From Hemicordylus capensis (Eukaryota; Chordata; Lepidosauria; Squamata; Cordylidae): 64,000 bases of DNA. The stretch is from NCBI RefSeq assembly GCF_027244095.1, contig NC_069662.1, positions 13,728,501 to 13,792,500 of the forward strand. Reading direction: 5' to 3'. The notes under the pieces are model-generated. The model was not told the DNA's origin. It did no database searches and saw only the letters and a program-made list of their open reading frames with translations. How positions within the stretch are numbered: the first letter of the stretch is position 1; each line of letters begins with the position of its first letter. Made by a program: the position numbers and the translations under genes. Below are positions 47,201 through 58,212 of this stretch, in pieces.

Positions 47201-50200
47201 GGGGTATTAAAGGGCCAGCAGCCATTTCTTCCTTTCTGCTGCCTCGTGTGGGGAGAGAGTTCTTTTGCCTGATTGCTCAGCCTTGCCATCACACATCCAC
47301 CATGGCCTCCAACCATTCTTCAGCATTGCTGCCATTGCTGCCTTTTTTTCTCCAGCAATTTTTTAATTGAGAAAAAGAAGATGATTCCATCTTTTATTCC
47401 TTCTGCCTTGCTGACACAAACAGCCTGCTACCTGAGCCATCCTGGGACCTTGGCTGGATTCTCTCCTGCTTTTTTCCCTTTTGTATCTGTGAAAAAGAGA
47501 ATTTGATAATTCAACCTTTTTTGGCCATCACATAGTTGTTTTGACCTGTACTGAGAGAAGAATGCTGTCTGCCTGCACAAGCAGCCACCACCACCAGCCC
47601 CAGATCTTCCAGATTTTTGAGCCTTTTGTGGATGCCCCATCTAAAGACTTAAGAAGGAGCAGGAGAGAGAGAGACCAGCAGACCAACAGAAGTAGCAGCC
47701 CAACATTTTGGAGAAGAGAAGACTTAGTGGTGAGTTTATTTTAACACACACATACTGTACACACACGCACCACTCTGGGCCTAGGCGCTGCCTATGAGTC
47801 TCTCTGTGTGTGTGTGTTTTAAATAAACCAATCCATCCCCCCATTTTATAGAGCAGTAGCAGTATATTAAACCGATTTTCTCAGCCATTATTTTGTATCT
47901 TCTTGTCCGGCTGGCTATACCCCATTGTGTCTCTGCTGTTGGGACATTGTATCTCTGCTCTTTTTATCCATCCATCTCCTCCTACTAGCAACTATTATTA
48001 TTGACAATGTTGCCTCCTCTTTTCTTTTGTTGAATATTTTGAGTTGATGCTGAAATGAAAATGATGAATGTTAATGTGATAATATTAATATGACTAGTGT
48101 TTCAGGCCCGTTGTGATAACGGGCGCTAGTAGGGGAGAGTTCCCCCCCCGCCCCACTTCCTCTGGCCTCCCCCCCCACGCCCTCCCAGCTGGCCGAGACT
48201 TCCTTACCCAAAGCAGCCCGCGACAGTCGGGCGATCAAAAATCCATTTTTTGCGAAGAAGAGAGGAGCTCCGGAACAGAGCTCCTCTCTGTGCTAAGCCA
48301 ATGCCCAAACTGCTGCTATGGACGCAAAGGACGCAATAGGCATCCTTTGCGTCCATAGCAGCAGTTTGGGCATTGGCTTAGCACAGAGAGGAGCTCTGTT
48401 CCGGAGCTCCTCTCTTCTTCGCAAAAAATGGATTTTTGATCGCCAGACTGTCGCGGGCTGCTTTGGGTAAGGAAGTCTCGGCCAGCTGGGAGGGCGGTTG
48501 GCGGCCATGGCGGCGGCCGCGGAGGCATTCTTCTGGGCCGTTTTGGCCGTTAATCATTTGCGGGGGGGGAGCGGGGAAGGAGTATGTGGGCAGCTGGGAG
48601 GGCGGGAGAGTGGGCGGTGGCGGTGGCCGGGCAGACTCTGGGGGCGCCGCTGCCGGTCCGGTCCGCCCCCGCCTCACATTCCCGGCTGGTCTCCCCGGAC
48701 GGGCAAGGGCCCCAAGGACTCGCAGCCGCCTGGCTGCGGCGGCGGTGCCAGGCCTCGGCGGCGGCTCTGCCGCCACCTCGGCCGGCTTACCCCGTCACCT
48801 CCTCCCCCCGCCCGGCTTCGGCGGCGCGGCTCCACCGCCGCCTTGGCCGCGCTGCGTCCTCTGGCCGAGGTGGCGGCTTTGCCGCCGCCTCGGCCAGTCT
48901 CCTCCTTCCCCGCATTCCCGGCTTCTTCGGGGCGGCCGCTTCTGGCCGCCCAAGATGGCCACCGGGTGCCGGCCCTCATGTCTCCCTTGCCCTGTTCTGC
49001 GCCTGCGCTTCGCGCAGGCGCAGAACAGGGCAGGGAGGCACGAACACACGCTTGGTGCCCGTCCACGGACGGACACCAAGCGTTTTATTAGAGAGGATAT
49101 ATATAATGCTGATGCCCTGATGTGATGTGATGATGATTATGAGTTGCTGTTGTTCATGCATTTCTGTTTTGTGATATGCTTTGCTTTCCAAACCACTTGC
49201 CTCTTTAATGTTTATTATCTGATACTTTGCTTTATGGCAGAAGGTTCTGTCTCTCTGTGTGGACTTCTTGTTTGCAATGAAAAAGTGGATTGGGTCATAT
49301 TGTGAGTTGTAGCATCATCAGAGTTTTTATTCAAAGATTGCTTGCATCATGATGTGCTGGTGCCACAGGCTCTGATCCGGTGCAGAAATTTATTTATTTA
49401 TTTATTTATTTATTTGAACTTTTACACTACCTCTAACTGTCATCTCTGTGCAGTTCACAATAATATAAAACAAGTTAAAAACATATACAAAAAACTTAAA
49501 ACAATTTAACAATTGAAAAATAAACCAGAGATTAAAACCTAAAAAAATTTAAAAGCTGGGAAAGCTTGGTGAAAACATGGGTTTTGAGGTGCTTTTTAAA
49601 AATATTACCAGAGATGGGGAGAATCGTATCTCAGCAGGGAGCACATACCACACTCTTGGGGCAGCACTCGAGAAGGCCCGCCTCTGTGTAGCCACCAAAT
49701 AAGTTGGCGGTAACTGAAGAAGGACCTCCTCAGATGACCTCAATGGGCGGTGAGGCTCGTAGTGAAGAAGACGCTATCTTAGATACACAGGGCCTAAGCC
49801 GTTTAGGGCTTTATAAGTTATAATTAGCACTTTGTATTTTGTCCAGAAACCTATTGGCAGCCAGTGTACCTCCATCACTGTTTTGAGGTCATTGATCTCG
49901 AGAAACAGGAGCAGCTGGCGTATCGGCCGGAGCTGATAGAAAGCACCCCTGGCCACCCTTATTGTTCTGACCCCGCACAATAAGTACCTCTGTCTTATTT
50001 GGATTCAGCTTCAGTTTATTCTCCCTCATCCAGCCCATTACTGCTTCCAGGCAGGCATTTAGGGAGGATATGCCAGCTCCTGAAGAAGTTGACATGGAGA
50101 ACTAGATCTGCGTGTCAAAAGTATACTGGTAACACCGAACTCCAAATCCCCTGATGATCTCTCCCAGCGTTTTCATGTAGATGTTAAAAAACATTAAGTA

Positions 50201-53200
50201 TGGAGCCTTGAGGGGAACCATACTTACGCTCAGAGTTTGAAGAGCAACAGTCTCCAATTGACACCATCTGGAATCTGTCCGAGAGGTAGGAGCAGAACCT
50301 CTGTAAAAGAGTGCCTCCCACCCTCAACCCCCTCAGACATTCCAGAAGAATACTATGGTTGATAGTATTGAAAGCCTCCGAGAGATCCAAAAGGACCAAA
50401 AGGTCATACTTCCTCTGTCAATTCCCAATTGAACATCATCCATCAGGCTGACCAAGGCAGTCTCCACCACATAGCCAACCCTTGAGTCTATATAATCAGT
50501 TTCCTCCAAGACCGACTAGAGTTGAGGCCACCACCTTCTCAATTACCTTTCACGGCAATGGGAGGCTGGAAACAGGCCTATAATTGCTCAACTCTGAGGG
50601 ATCTAATGCAGGTTTTTTTAGAAGAAGTGTAAGTGTAAGAAGTGTTCTTAAGACAAGGAGGCATCCTGCCCTCCCTCAGAGAAGCATTTATGATTTACAC
50701 CAGGCTGTCTACAACAGCCCCCTTGCTAGATAGAACAAGCCATGTTGGACAAGGGTCAAGAGAACAAGTGGTAGGCCTCAATGCTCCAAGCAGCTTGTCC
50801 ACCTCCTCAGGAGTTACAAACTGAAAACGATCCAGTCAAATCACATAAGGAGTTGTTGGGCACCTACAGTGCAGGCATCAAATTAATTGTGGAGTCTCCA
50901 TCTATGTCGGCCTGACTCTGAGAGATTTTATGTGGGGAAAACTATTTAAACACATTGCAGGGGTAATTGATGATTCCAAATTCTGGTTCAAGGGAGGGGA
51001 ATACTAGTCCCCTCACAACCCTGAACAACTCCACTGGACGTGAACTCGCAGGGCAATATGGGCAGAAAAGAATCGCTTCTTTGCCGGACGTATTGCCGGA
51101 GCATAAATCCTTAGATGTGCTCTATATCTCAATCTGTATATCTCAATCTTCGAGCCGAGTCTTTCTCCACTTGCACTCCAGTTGCCAGCCTTGCCACTTC
51201 AGCCCCCATAGATCTTCCGTATACCAAGGGGCCAATTTTGAAGCGGATCAGAGAGGACGCTTGGGAGCAATCGTGTCTACTGCCCTGCTGAGCAAGTTGT
51301 TCCAATTCTCAACCAGGGTGTCAACAGGAGCACCAGCAAAGCAACATTGAATTCATCCAAGGCTTCTTGGAATCCTACTGGATCCAATAACCTCTTCAGG
51401 TGGACCATTCTAATAGGCCCCTTGCCCCTGCAGAGGTGGGAACTGCTTGTAAGTCCAACCTTAACCAGATGGTGGTCTGTCTATGACAATGCGGAAATCA
51501 CATGTGTCCACATCCATGGAATACCCCCATGATCAGAGTAAAAGACCAAATCAAGCATGTGACCTGCAATATGCGTCGGTCCAGAGACCACTTGGGACAG
51601 GCCCATAGTTGTCATGGCTGCTATGAATTCCTGAGCTGCCCTGGACAGATTGGTCCCAAAATGAACATTGCAGTCCCCTAGCACCAAGAGTCTGGGAGAC
51701 TCCAACGCGGTTTCCACGACCAAGTCCGTGAGCTCAGTAAGAGATTCCGCTGGGCAGCAGGGTGTTCGGTACAACAAAAGAAGTCCCAATCTATCCCTGG
51801 TCCCCAAACTTAAGTACACACATTCCATATGGTCTGATACCCTAACAGGGACCCTGGTAAGGGAGATGCTATCCTTATAGAACACAGCCATGCCACCTCC
51901 CCACCCACGTCCCCTCACCTGCTCCACTACAGAATATCCTGGAGGTTAAGCTGGAACCAGACTGGACCACTAGCCTCCCACAACTAAGTCTCAGTAATAC
52001 ATACTAGGTGGGATCCTTTATCCATAATCAAATCTCGTATGAGCTCTGGCTTGTTTTGGACTGACCTGGCAGAGGAACAAGGTAAGGCTATATGGCTTTT
52101 TGGCAATGCTCCCTAAGGTCAAAGAGCTGGAGAGACAGCCTGAAGGGGAGACAGGTATTAAATTTCTGACTACCCTTCCTCTGGAACAGCCTGCTGACCT
52201 GCCAACATTTCTTCTTCTATTCCCCACCACTACCAGGATAGCTGCCCCATAGTCAACGAAGGCAATGTCAAAGAAATGCACCAAAAAATTGTGTGCCATC
52301 ATTTTTGTCATTGTCGTCATCACTCTTTCGACTTGCGGAGGTGGAAGGGGGGCAAAACTTTGCTGTTTGAGATTTTTAATGACAAACCATGAATCCACTC
52401 ACATTTGCTACCAGAGAATCTACACTCAGAACATCTCAGAAACAACAAAACCCAGTACCCCATACGTTAGCAACCCATGGGGGTGGTTGGTACCGTCTGT
52501 GCACTACACCGCCACTCGCTCTGGGCCACACCAGTGCCCCCCAAGTGCAGTTATGGGGCTCCTGAAACCTCCATTATTCCCTATGAGAAAAACCTTAAAG
52601 ATGCCTAAACTTCAAAAATCACTTAAAAATCACCCTTTGCCCAATTCCTTTGAAATACTTCTGGTAGCTTCCTTGCCACCACTAGGCATCACCACCAACC
52701 ACATTCTTCCCGGAGCCAAACCTTTCCTCCTGACATGAAGAGGAAAAGCTTAAAGATGCATGAACTTCAAAAGATCACCAAAAATCAGCCCTTTGCCCAA
52801 TTCCTTTTTGGGTGGTAGCCTCCACCCATTAGGCGCTACCACACCACCCTGCTCTTTTGGCTCCAGGACCAGTTTTTGGATCCTAAATGATTCAGATTCA
52901 GATTTTGAATAATTCAGATTCGAAGCGAATCTGGCGTGATTTGGATGGGTCTGATTTGGATCCCAAATGAAACAGAGATGTTTTTATTTGGGTCCAAATT
53001 GAAACACAGAAAATCCGAAATGCACACCCCTAGTGTAGAACACAGATAAAATGAAATAAATCATTAAATTAAAAACTATAAAAACAGCAAAAGTAAGAGC
53101 AGCATAAAATCTATCAACATATCACATGAGAGGGAGGAAACGTTAACAACCTGCTTTGTAATATAACAAACCAGTCAACAGATTCGTTCCTTGGCAAAAC

Positions 53201-54126
53201 AAAGACTTTGTTGATGTATTTCAGATGCAGACCAGTGTGAGATGTGCCCAGAAGATCAATGTCCAAATGAGAAACAGGATCAATGCATCGCAAAAACGAT
53301 GACCTATTTATCCTATGGAGAACCATTGGGAGCGGTTTTGATTTCTTTTGCTCTTTTGTTTTCCCTGATCACCTTTGCTGTGATTGGGATCTTTGTTCTG
53401 CTCCGCAAAACTCCCATTGTGAAAGCCAATAACTGGAGCATTACTTGTACCCTTCTCTCCTCTCTGCTGCTATGCTTTCTCTGCTCCTTCCTATTCATTG
53501 GTCAGCCTAGGAAGGTGACCTGCCTCCTCAGACAAACCGTGTTTGGCATCACCTTTACTGTTGCTCTTTCCTCTGTGTTGGCTAAAACCATCACTGTTGT
53601 TCTGGCCTTCCTGGCCACCAAGCCGGGAAACAGGATGAGGAGATGGATAGGGAAGAGGCTGGCAGTATCGGTCATCATTCTCTGTTCACTTATTCAAATT
53701 GGCATCTGTGCTGTGTGGCTGGCAAACACTCCCCCTTTCCCAGAGTTTGACATGCACTCTCAGATCAGTGAGATCATTGTGCAATGCAATGAAGGCTCAA
53801 ACACCATGTTCTACATCGTCCTGGGCTACATGGGTTTTCTGGCCATCATCAGCTTCACTGTGGCCTTCCATGCTAGAAAGTTACCAGATAGCTTTAATGA
53901 AGCCAAGCTGATCACCTTCAGCATGCTGGTCTTCTCCACTGTTTGGATTACTTTTGTCCCAAGCTACTTGAGCACCAAGGGGAAATACATGGTGGCTGTG
54001 GAGCTCTTCTCCATCATGGCCTCTAGTGGTGGACTGTTGAGTTGTATCTTCCTCCCCAAATGCTACATTATGATTCTTAGACCTGATCTGAACACCAGAG
54101 AGCAACTAGTAAGGAAACAATATTGA
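37525..54126 (+). CDS. V2R copy C: vomeronasal type-2 receptor, six coding exons, open
   Basis: Coding exons are 37525-37730, 39797-40088, 42448-43296, 44153-44380, 44818-44944 and 53225-54126, giving 867 residues with the same domain order and splice phases as A. Cys26 is present. Exon 6 is closest to A (five amino-acid differences counted in the 294-residue block from MCPED), while parts of exon 3 and intron 2 are closer to B. Intron 5 is 8.28 kb because of an L1 insertion and a hAT element loaded with an L2 and a Helitron. Odd substitutions: NYNCDRKLQ in exon 2, [10 protein letters not shown] in helix 5 and PKCYIMIL in helix 7. No stop or frameshift was seen. Confidence 0.92.
37731..39796 (+). 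other. Intron 1 of V2R-C
   Basis: 2.07 kb, colinear with A: older SINE (37929-38105), tRNA-derived SINE (about 39237-39421), AT-rich repeat (39548-39700). Confidence 0.7.
39237..39421 (+). repeat. tRNA-derived SINE in intron 1 of C
   Basis: Orthologue of 2287-2474, with TAGATCAGTGGTAGAGC and GGTTCAATCC boxes. Confidence 0.73.
39797..40088 (+). CDS. V2R-C exon 2
   Basis: 292 bp, acceptor TTTACAG, donor GTATGT. It encodes [11 protein letters not shown] and [10 protein letters not shown] (Gly to Arg, Gln to Leu next to the conserved Cys) and ends YKIPQ. Confidence 0.92.
41147..41452 (-). repeat. (GAT)n and inverted SINE-like repeat in C
   Basis: The GAT run spans 41147-41202, then TTTCTATACCGCCC and the inverted SINE body. 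Confidence 0.68.
41621..42022 (+). mobile_element. CR1-like LINE 3' fragment in C
   Basis: Orthologue of 4968-5375, ending GGCTGTTCTTATGTTCTTG. Confidence 0.63.
42448..43296 (+). CDS. V2R-C exon 3
   Basis: 849 bp, [13 protein letters not shown] to KSLLLQP, acceptor CTTTTAG, donor GTATGT. C-specific residues include [15 protein letters not shown] and [10 protein letters not shown]. Confidence 0.95.
43297..44152 (+). other. Intron 3 of V2R-C
   Basis: 856 bp, colinear with A but with a SINE fragment (43380-43518) not found in A or B. Confidence 0.7.
43380..43518 (+). repeat. SINE fragment, copy C only
   Basis: It starts TGACTCAGCCTTCCATCC and ends GAGCGGTATATAAATGTAAG, both common squamate SINE words; the middle is deleted. 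The flanks ATAATGT and ATGATGT look like a target duplication. A and B read straight through the site. Confidence 0.75.
44153..44380 (+). CDS. V2R-C exon 4
   Basis: 228 bp, [20 protein letters not shown] to WNHKFKE, donor [16 protein letters not shown] replaces [10 protein letters not shown], adding an N-glycosylation site. Confidence 0.93.
44381..44817 (+). other. Intron 4 of V2R-C
   Basis: 437 bp, repeat-free. It holds the unoccupied target TCGGAACA (44787-44794) of the hAT element found in A. Confidence 0.75.
44818..44944 (+). CDS. V2R-C exon 5
   Basis: 127 bp, [34 protein letters not shown] plus one base, donor GTAAAA. Confidence 0.92.
45025..45950 (+). mobile_element. L1 LINE, 5'-truncated, copy C only
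   Basis: Sense translation gives the L1 ORF2 C-terminus: [37 protein letters not shown], with a stop (TAG for a Trp codon near 45175) and further breaks, then an A-rich 3' end. The flanks ATATGACTGAATTTCT (about 45009-45024) and ATATGACTGAATTCCT (about 45955-45970) form a target duplication. A and B have the single site. Confidence 0.88.
48178..48496. repeat. 154-bp near-perfect palindrome
   Basis: The arms 48178-48331 and 48343-48496 are reverse complements with one mismatch by my count, separated by 11 bases. Transcripts would fold into a long hairpin. Confidence 0.95.
48988..49032. repeat. 21-bp perfect hairpin
   Basis: The arms 48988-49008 and 49012-49032 (GCGCAGGCGCAGAACAGGGC) pair perfectly around a three-base loop, between the GC-rich block and the 5' end of the Helitron-like element. 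Confidence 0.9.
49385..52350 (-). mobile_element. L2-clade LINE, nearly full but broken
   Basis: From the minus strand: endonuclease ([50 protein letters not shown]), linker, RT ([48 protein letters not shown]), RT end ([30 protein letters not shown]), 3' words [20 protein letters not shown], and an ATTT-rich 3' end at 49388. Several stops and frame breaks; inactive. Confidence 0.85.
53225..54126 (+). CDS. V2R-C exon 6 (seven-transmembrane domain)
   Basis: 902 bp, acceptor [18 protein letters not shown] to LVRKQY and TGA. Differences from A are [33 protein letters not shown] and CYIMIL. Confidence 0.96.
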
Positions 54127-54534
54127 GACACTGGACTCTTTCTGCCTTTTCTTGTTCTTCGGCACCATGTCTCTCATCATTATATTCCCATATTAGTAGT
54201 GAAGGAAGGCGTAGATTAGAGAATACAGTCAACATGGGTGGTATCGGTGACTAAGCGTAGGTGATATCGGGACAATGGGGGGAACTGTGGAAGAGCTGCT
54301 CAAACAATGAGCCATATTGCACAGCTCTGGCACTGCTTTGAAGGACACAGCAGCCCGGCAGCACCATGTGTCCAGAATGCAGCACTGGATGTCAGCCAGC
54401 CTACAGTGTGGGCCACAGACTAATAGTTCTCTCAAAGAAGGGAGATAACTGTAGACAGGCTTATACTTAAGGTTAGGTGAGAAAAGAATGGCTGACAACC
54501 AGACTAACGCAGTGTGTGGCCATCAAATGAAGCT

Positions 54535-54890
54535 CGTGTGTTTGACATGCATTCCACATTCATCCAGATCATGGTGCAGTGCAATGAAGGGTCTGTTACA
54601 TGGGTTTTCTGGCCATCATCAGCTTCACTGTGGCCTTCCATGCTAGAATGTTACTGATGGATTTAAATTTATTTATTTATTTATTTATCATTTATTTATT
54701 TATTTTGTATTTAACATATTTTTATACCGCCCAAAACTTACATCTCTGGGTGGTTTACAACAAAAACAAGAAATTTTAAACACAACAATTTAAATTATTT
54801 AAAACAATATTCTAAAAACAACATTAAAACAATTTAATGAAGCCAAGCAGATCACCTTCAGCATGCTGGTCTTCTGCAGTGTTTGGATGC
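54535..54890 (+). pseudogene. Truncated V2R exon 6 remnant downstream of C
   Basis: Same remnant as after A and [10 protein letters not shown] near 54600, an interrupting repeat with an (ATTT)n run (54663-54835), then [17 protein letters not shown], where it stops at 54890 and joins spacer sequence. The helix 6-7 end seen after A and B is deleted together with about 1 kb of spacer. Confidence 0.82.
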
Positions 54891-56416
54891 CAGGGCTGGA
54901 CTGGGGGCACTGAGAGGGCGGTGGAATGTATGTGGGGAGGGAGCCAGGATTTGAGCAGAATGGCTACCTAAGGGTGGGAGTATTCATTGCTGCCAAGTGC
55001 AGCGGGGCGCAGTCAACATGGAGACCAGGGGTCCCTCTATGGTTTTTGATGTAAGCTGAGTTAATTGTAGCTCCCGCACAGGTTGAATCAGGAAGGCCCC
55101 ACTCTGAATGCACATGGTGCCCACACACTGCCTTGAAACTGTCACTCAGAACAAAACTCACTCTACACTCAGATGAAAAAAATTAGAGAGAACACTGATG
55201 GAGACCAGGCCTCCCAGAAGCGTTGTATATCAATGGCACATATTGTAATACATGCTTGGAGTGCAGAAATGTGAAAAAAATGCTTGAATACAGATCAGCA
55301 ATCATGTTCACTGGCCACATATTTCACAAGTGTTGAGCACACATGAATGGCTGCTGTTCATTCTCAGCTCTACGACAGCAGTGGGGGAGCAAAGGGGGCT
55401 AATCTTTGCAAGGATGATAGCAGTGCCCTCCACCTTTGACCCAGCTTCTGGAGGGGAATATAGTATTTGTGCATGCATGGAGATGTACAAACACACACAC
55501 ACACACACACACAATGCCTCTGCATATTCCTCCCATCATAATGATGGGCATTTTACGAGCCAATAAATCATGCAGCAAGGTGTGCATTGAAGATTGTGGT
55601 GGGTTGGGGAGGTTGAAGGGAGGGATCACTGTTCTATCAGGCAAAAAGGTTTCCCTTCCTACTTCAGATCTGGAAACATAAACCCACACAGACAGGTCTT
55701 GCTAAAAAATCTGGTCCTGAAGTCATGAATAAGGAGGAAAAGCAAAAACCATTGATGAAAAGGCAGGCAAGTGGGGCAGGTGGACCGGGGGGAGAGGACA
55801 ACCTCCATCTAAACCATCTGATTCACACAATGCATGCCAGAGAGTGAACTGAATGAAATTACTATGGTCCAGGACCAGCAAACAGTACCTGCGAACCAAC
55901 AAATCACAGATACAGGTCAGAGGCCATTTCCGTTGTTGGAAAAATAATGCGGCCACCTTTGAGACCCAGATCCCTCTTTCCACACCCCACTAGTCATGAG
56001 AACAATCCTCAAAGGTCTCTTTCCAGGATCTGCTTCAAAACAACTGTGAGGAGGGAAATCGCTATGCTCCTTTCTTCAGAAGTCAAACAAGAGAACCAAC
56101 CGGCTTCCTTAAAGATTGGTGGGTTTCACAGTAGAGGCTTCTTGGAATGTCACCTGTGGGTTCAAGCAGTGCTCTAGCTGAGTTCGTGTGAACTGGGGAG
56201 TGAAAGAGCCCTTTCTCTCTTCTCCATACACACACATACCCCTTGCTGAGTGTGATACTCCAGAAAGAGAAGGCGGCACCAGTAGATTACAAGCAGAAAG
56301 GCACATGGGAATGCAGGGGGGGATATGTGTCCCTAAATAGCTCCCCCTCTCACACACATGCAAAAATGTGGGGCCCGTAGCATTTGCTACTTTTGCTACT
56401 AGGTTAATCCGGCCGT
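54890..56416. mobile_element. Right part of the hAT-like element, C-D spacer
   Basis: It continues the element of 33116-35266 and ends TTAATCCGGCCGTG. The left end is deleted, and so is the GC-rich block (junction near 56366, at a shared AAAATG). Confidence 0.6.
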
Positions 56417-56520
56417 GGTGAGGTGGCCAAGGAACAGCCCTCCAGGCTTTTTGCGGCCCAAAGTGTTGGGAATGCGGTGGGGGGGAGGCTCGACTCACCA
56501 ACTCAGAGTTCCCCTCCCCC

Positions 56521-56837
56521 CACCCAGCTGGTTGCTGTGCCCGTTGTCATCAGTTGAGTTTTCTTTACATTTAGACATAGTCCCATTTTTTCACTGTGCT
56601 CCTTGACTTTCATTACTAGAGCTTGCAGATATTCCGCATTCTCCGCTATAAGAATGGTGTCATCAGTATAGTATTGGTTATTGCTGTTTCTTCCTCCAGC
56701 TTTAAAACCATGCTCATCTTCTTCCAATCCAGCTTCTCTCAGTATATGTTCAGCATATAAATTGAATAAAAAGGGAGAAAGTATACAGCCTTGTCTTACT
56801 CTGAACGTCTGGTTCACCACTATGGAGTAAATCCACC
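56521..56837 (-). mobile_element. RTE-BovB LINE fragment (reverse transcriptase)
   Basis: Minus-strand FRVRQGCILSPFLFNLYAEH, LREAGLEEDEHGFK, YYTDDTILIAENA, CLNVKKTQLM. Orthologue of 35370-35685. Confidence 0.85.
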
Positions 56838-57650
56838 TGTCTCCGTGGAAACACAGCTGCAGCTCATTCAGACATGTCCTCGTGTGTCTATTCCAGGGGG
56901 CCAAGGAACAACCTTCCAGGGTTTTTGCGGCCCAAAGGGTTGGGAATGGTGGGGGTGGCAGGCCGGACTGCGGGCCCTGAGAGGGCGGGGGAATGTTTGT
57001 GGGGAGGGCGCCGGGTTTTGAGCAGAATGGGTAATTGAGGGTGGGAATTGGGGCGCAGGGGCACCCCACAGGGTGTGGCACACCGGGAATATTCCCTGTT
57101 GCCCTGTGGGCCAATCTGAGCCCGGGTGGCTCGACTCACCAACTCAGAGTTCCCCTCCCCACACGTGCGCTTTAAAGTTTTAACAGGAAAGCCTTTTTAG
57201 GCTAGGAGATCCCCTGTATTTGTAAAGGGGAATCCCAGCCGGATTCCCATTTACAAGTATATCCCCCGCCGAGCCAGGCTGCCAGCCAGTTCCATGAAAT
57301 GGGGGGGTGGTCCCAATTCTAACTTGGACTGGCACCCCCCCCCCTTTTGAGGGCCGATCTGGTTCATCCTCGGGCCACCCAAAGGGGCCTAGCTCAGTCT
57401 GAGCTGGTTCGCGTAAACCTCTTTCTCTCCCCTCTCTGTCTACACGTAGCCAGAAGCAAAACCTCCTTGGAATCTGCCATACCCCAAATCTCATCCTTCC
57501 CGACCTTCTCTGAATATCCGGTGCACCACTATGGGATATTTTATCACACTAATTCTTCCATGTAATGTATTTGTTTCACTAATTTACTTTCATTCTCTTT
57601 TAATAAATTTGAATTTGTTCACTGAAACCTTGTTTTGTCCCTTTGTTTTG

Positions 57651-58212
57651 TTATTAGTTCCATGTCTACCGCAGAGGGATAGACATTACAGTAGCAGCCC
57701 TAGGCCCCGCTTCTTGTAACCGTGGTTTGTGCCATAACACAGGTCCGGATGATCAAAGACAGCAAGGTTACTGAACATGAACAAAGGTTCTGCACTATGT
57801 CTGAATCCTGAAATTATTATTTTATTTTTACAAACTTGGGTAGATTATTTCCTGACCATGAATCCATTTATATACCACATCTTTGCAGTGCAGCCTAGAA
57901 ACATTTTTTTGTTATTAGAAACATTGTTTTGTTATTAGTTCCATGTCTACCACAGAGGGATAGACATTACAGTAGCAGCCCTAGGCCCCGCATCTTGTAA
58001 CCATGGTTTGTGCCATAACACAGGTCCGGATGATCAAAGACAGCAAGGTTACTGAACATCAACAAAGGTTCTGCACTAAGTCTGAATCCTGAAATTATTA
58101 TTTTATTTTTACAAACTTGGGTAGATTATTTCCTGACCATGAATCCATTTATATACCACATCTTTGCAGTGGAGTTTAGAAACATTTTCATTCAATTGTT
58201 TATTTTCTTTCT
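57651..58212. repeat. 281-bp tandem duplication in the 5' flank of D
   Basis: The stretch starting TTATTAGTTCCATGTCTACC at 57651 recurs at 57932 and both run about 280 bases, ending near TAGAAACATTTT. B and C have this segment once. The two halves differ at only a few bases. Confidence 0.9.

Larger units (their letters stand above)
48094..49097 (-). mobile_element. Helitron-like rolling-circle element (non-autonomous), 1,004 bp
   Basis: Read on the minus strand it starts TCCTCTCTAATAAAACGC, ends with a hairpin (48106-48124), eight bases and CACTAG, and sits between host A and T without a target duplication; TC..hairpin..CTRR between A and T is the Helitron signature. The 5' end carries a 16-bp stem (49049-49082, one mismatch). 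The interior is GC-rich and has a 154-bp inverted repeat plus a 21-bp perfect stem. No Rep/helicase frame was seen. Confidence 0.72.
46847..53032. mobile_element. hAT element hosting an L2 and a Helitron, intron 5 of C
   Basis: The ends TAGGGATGTGCG and TGCACACCCCTA are flanked by a perfect 8-bp target duplication GTGTAGAA (46839-46846 and 53033-53040). Nested inside are a Helitron-like element (48094-49097) and an L2 LINE (about 49385-52350). The right side keeps the repeat units seen in A. Confidence 0.9.

Noticed and set aside
48436-49125. Overlapping GC-rich reading frames of up to 229 codons on both strands
   Set aside because: They lie in the GC-rich, palindromic Helitron-like interior where stops are rare by composition. 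All frames are low-complexity Pro/Ala/Arg-rich and none resembles a known protein.
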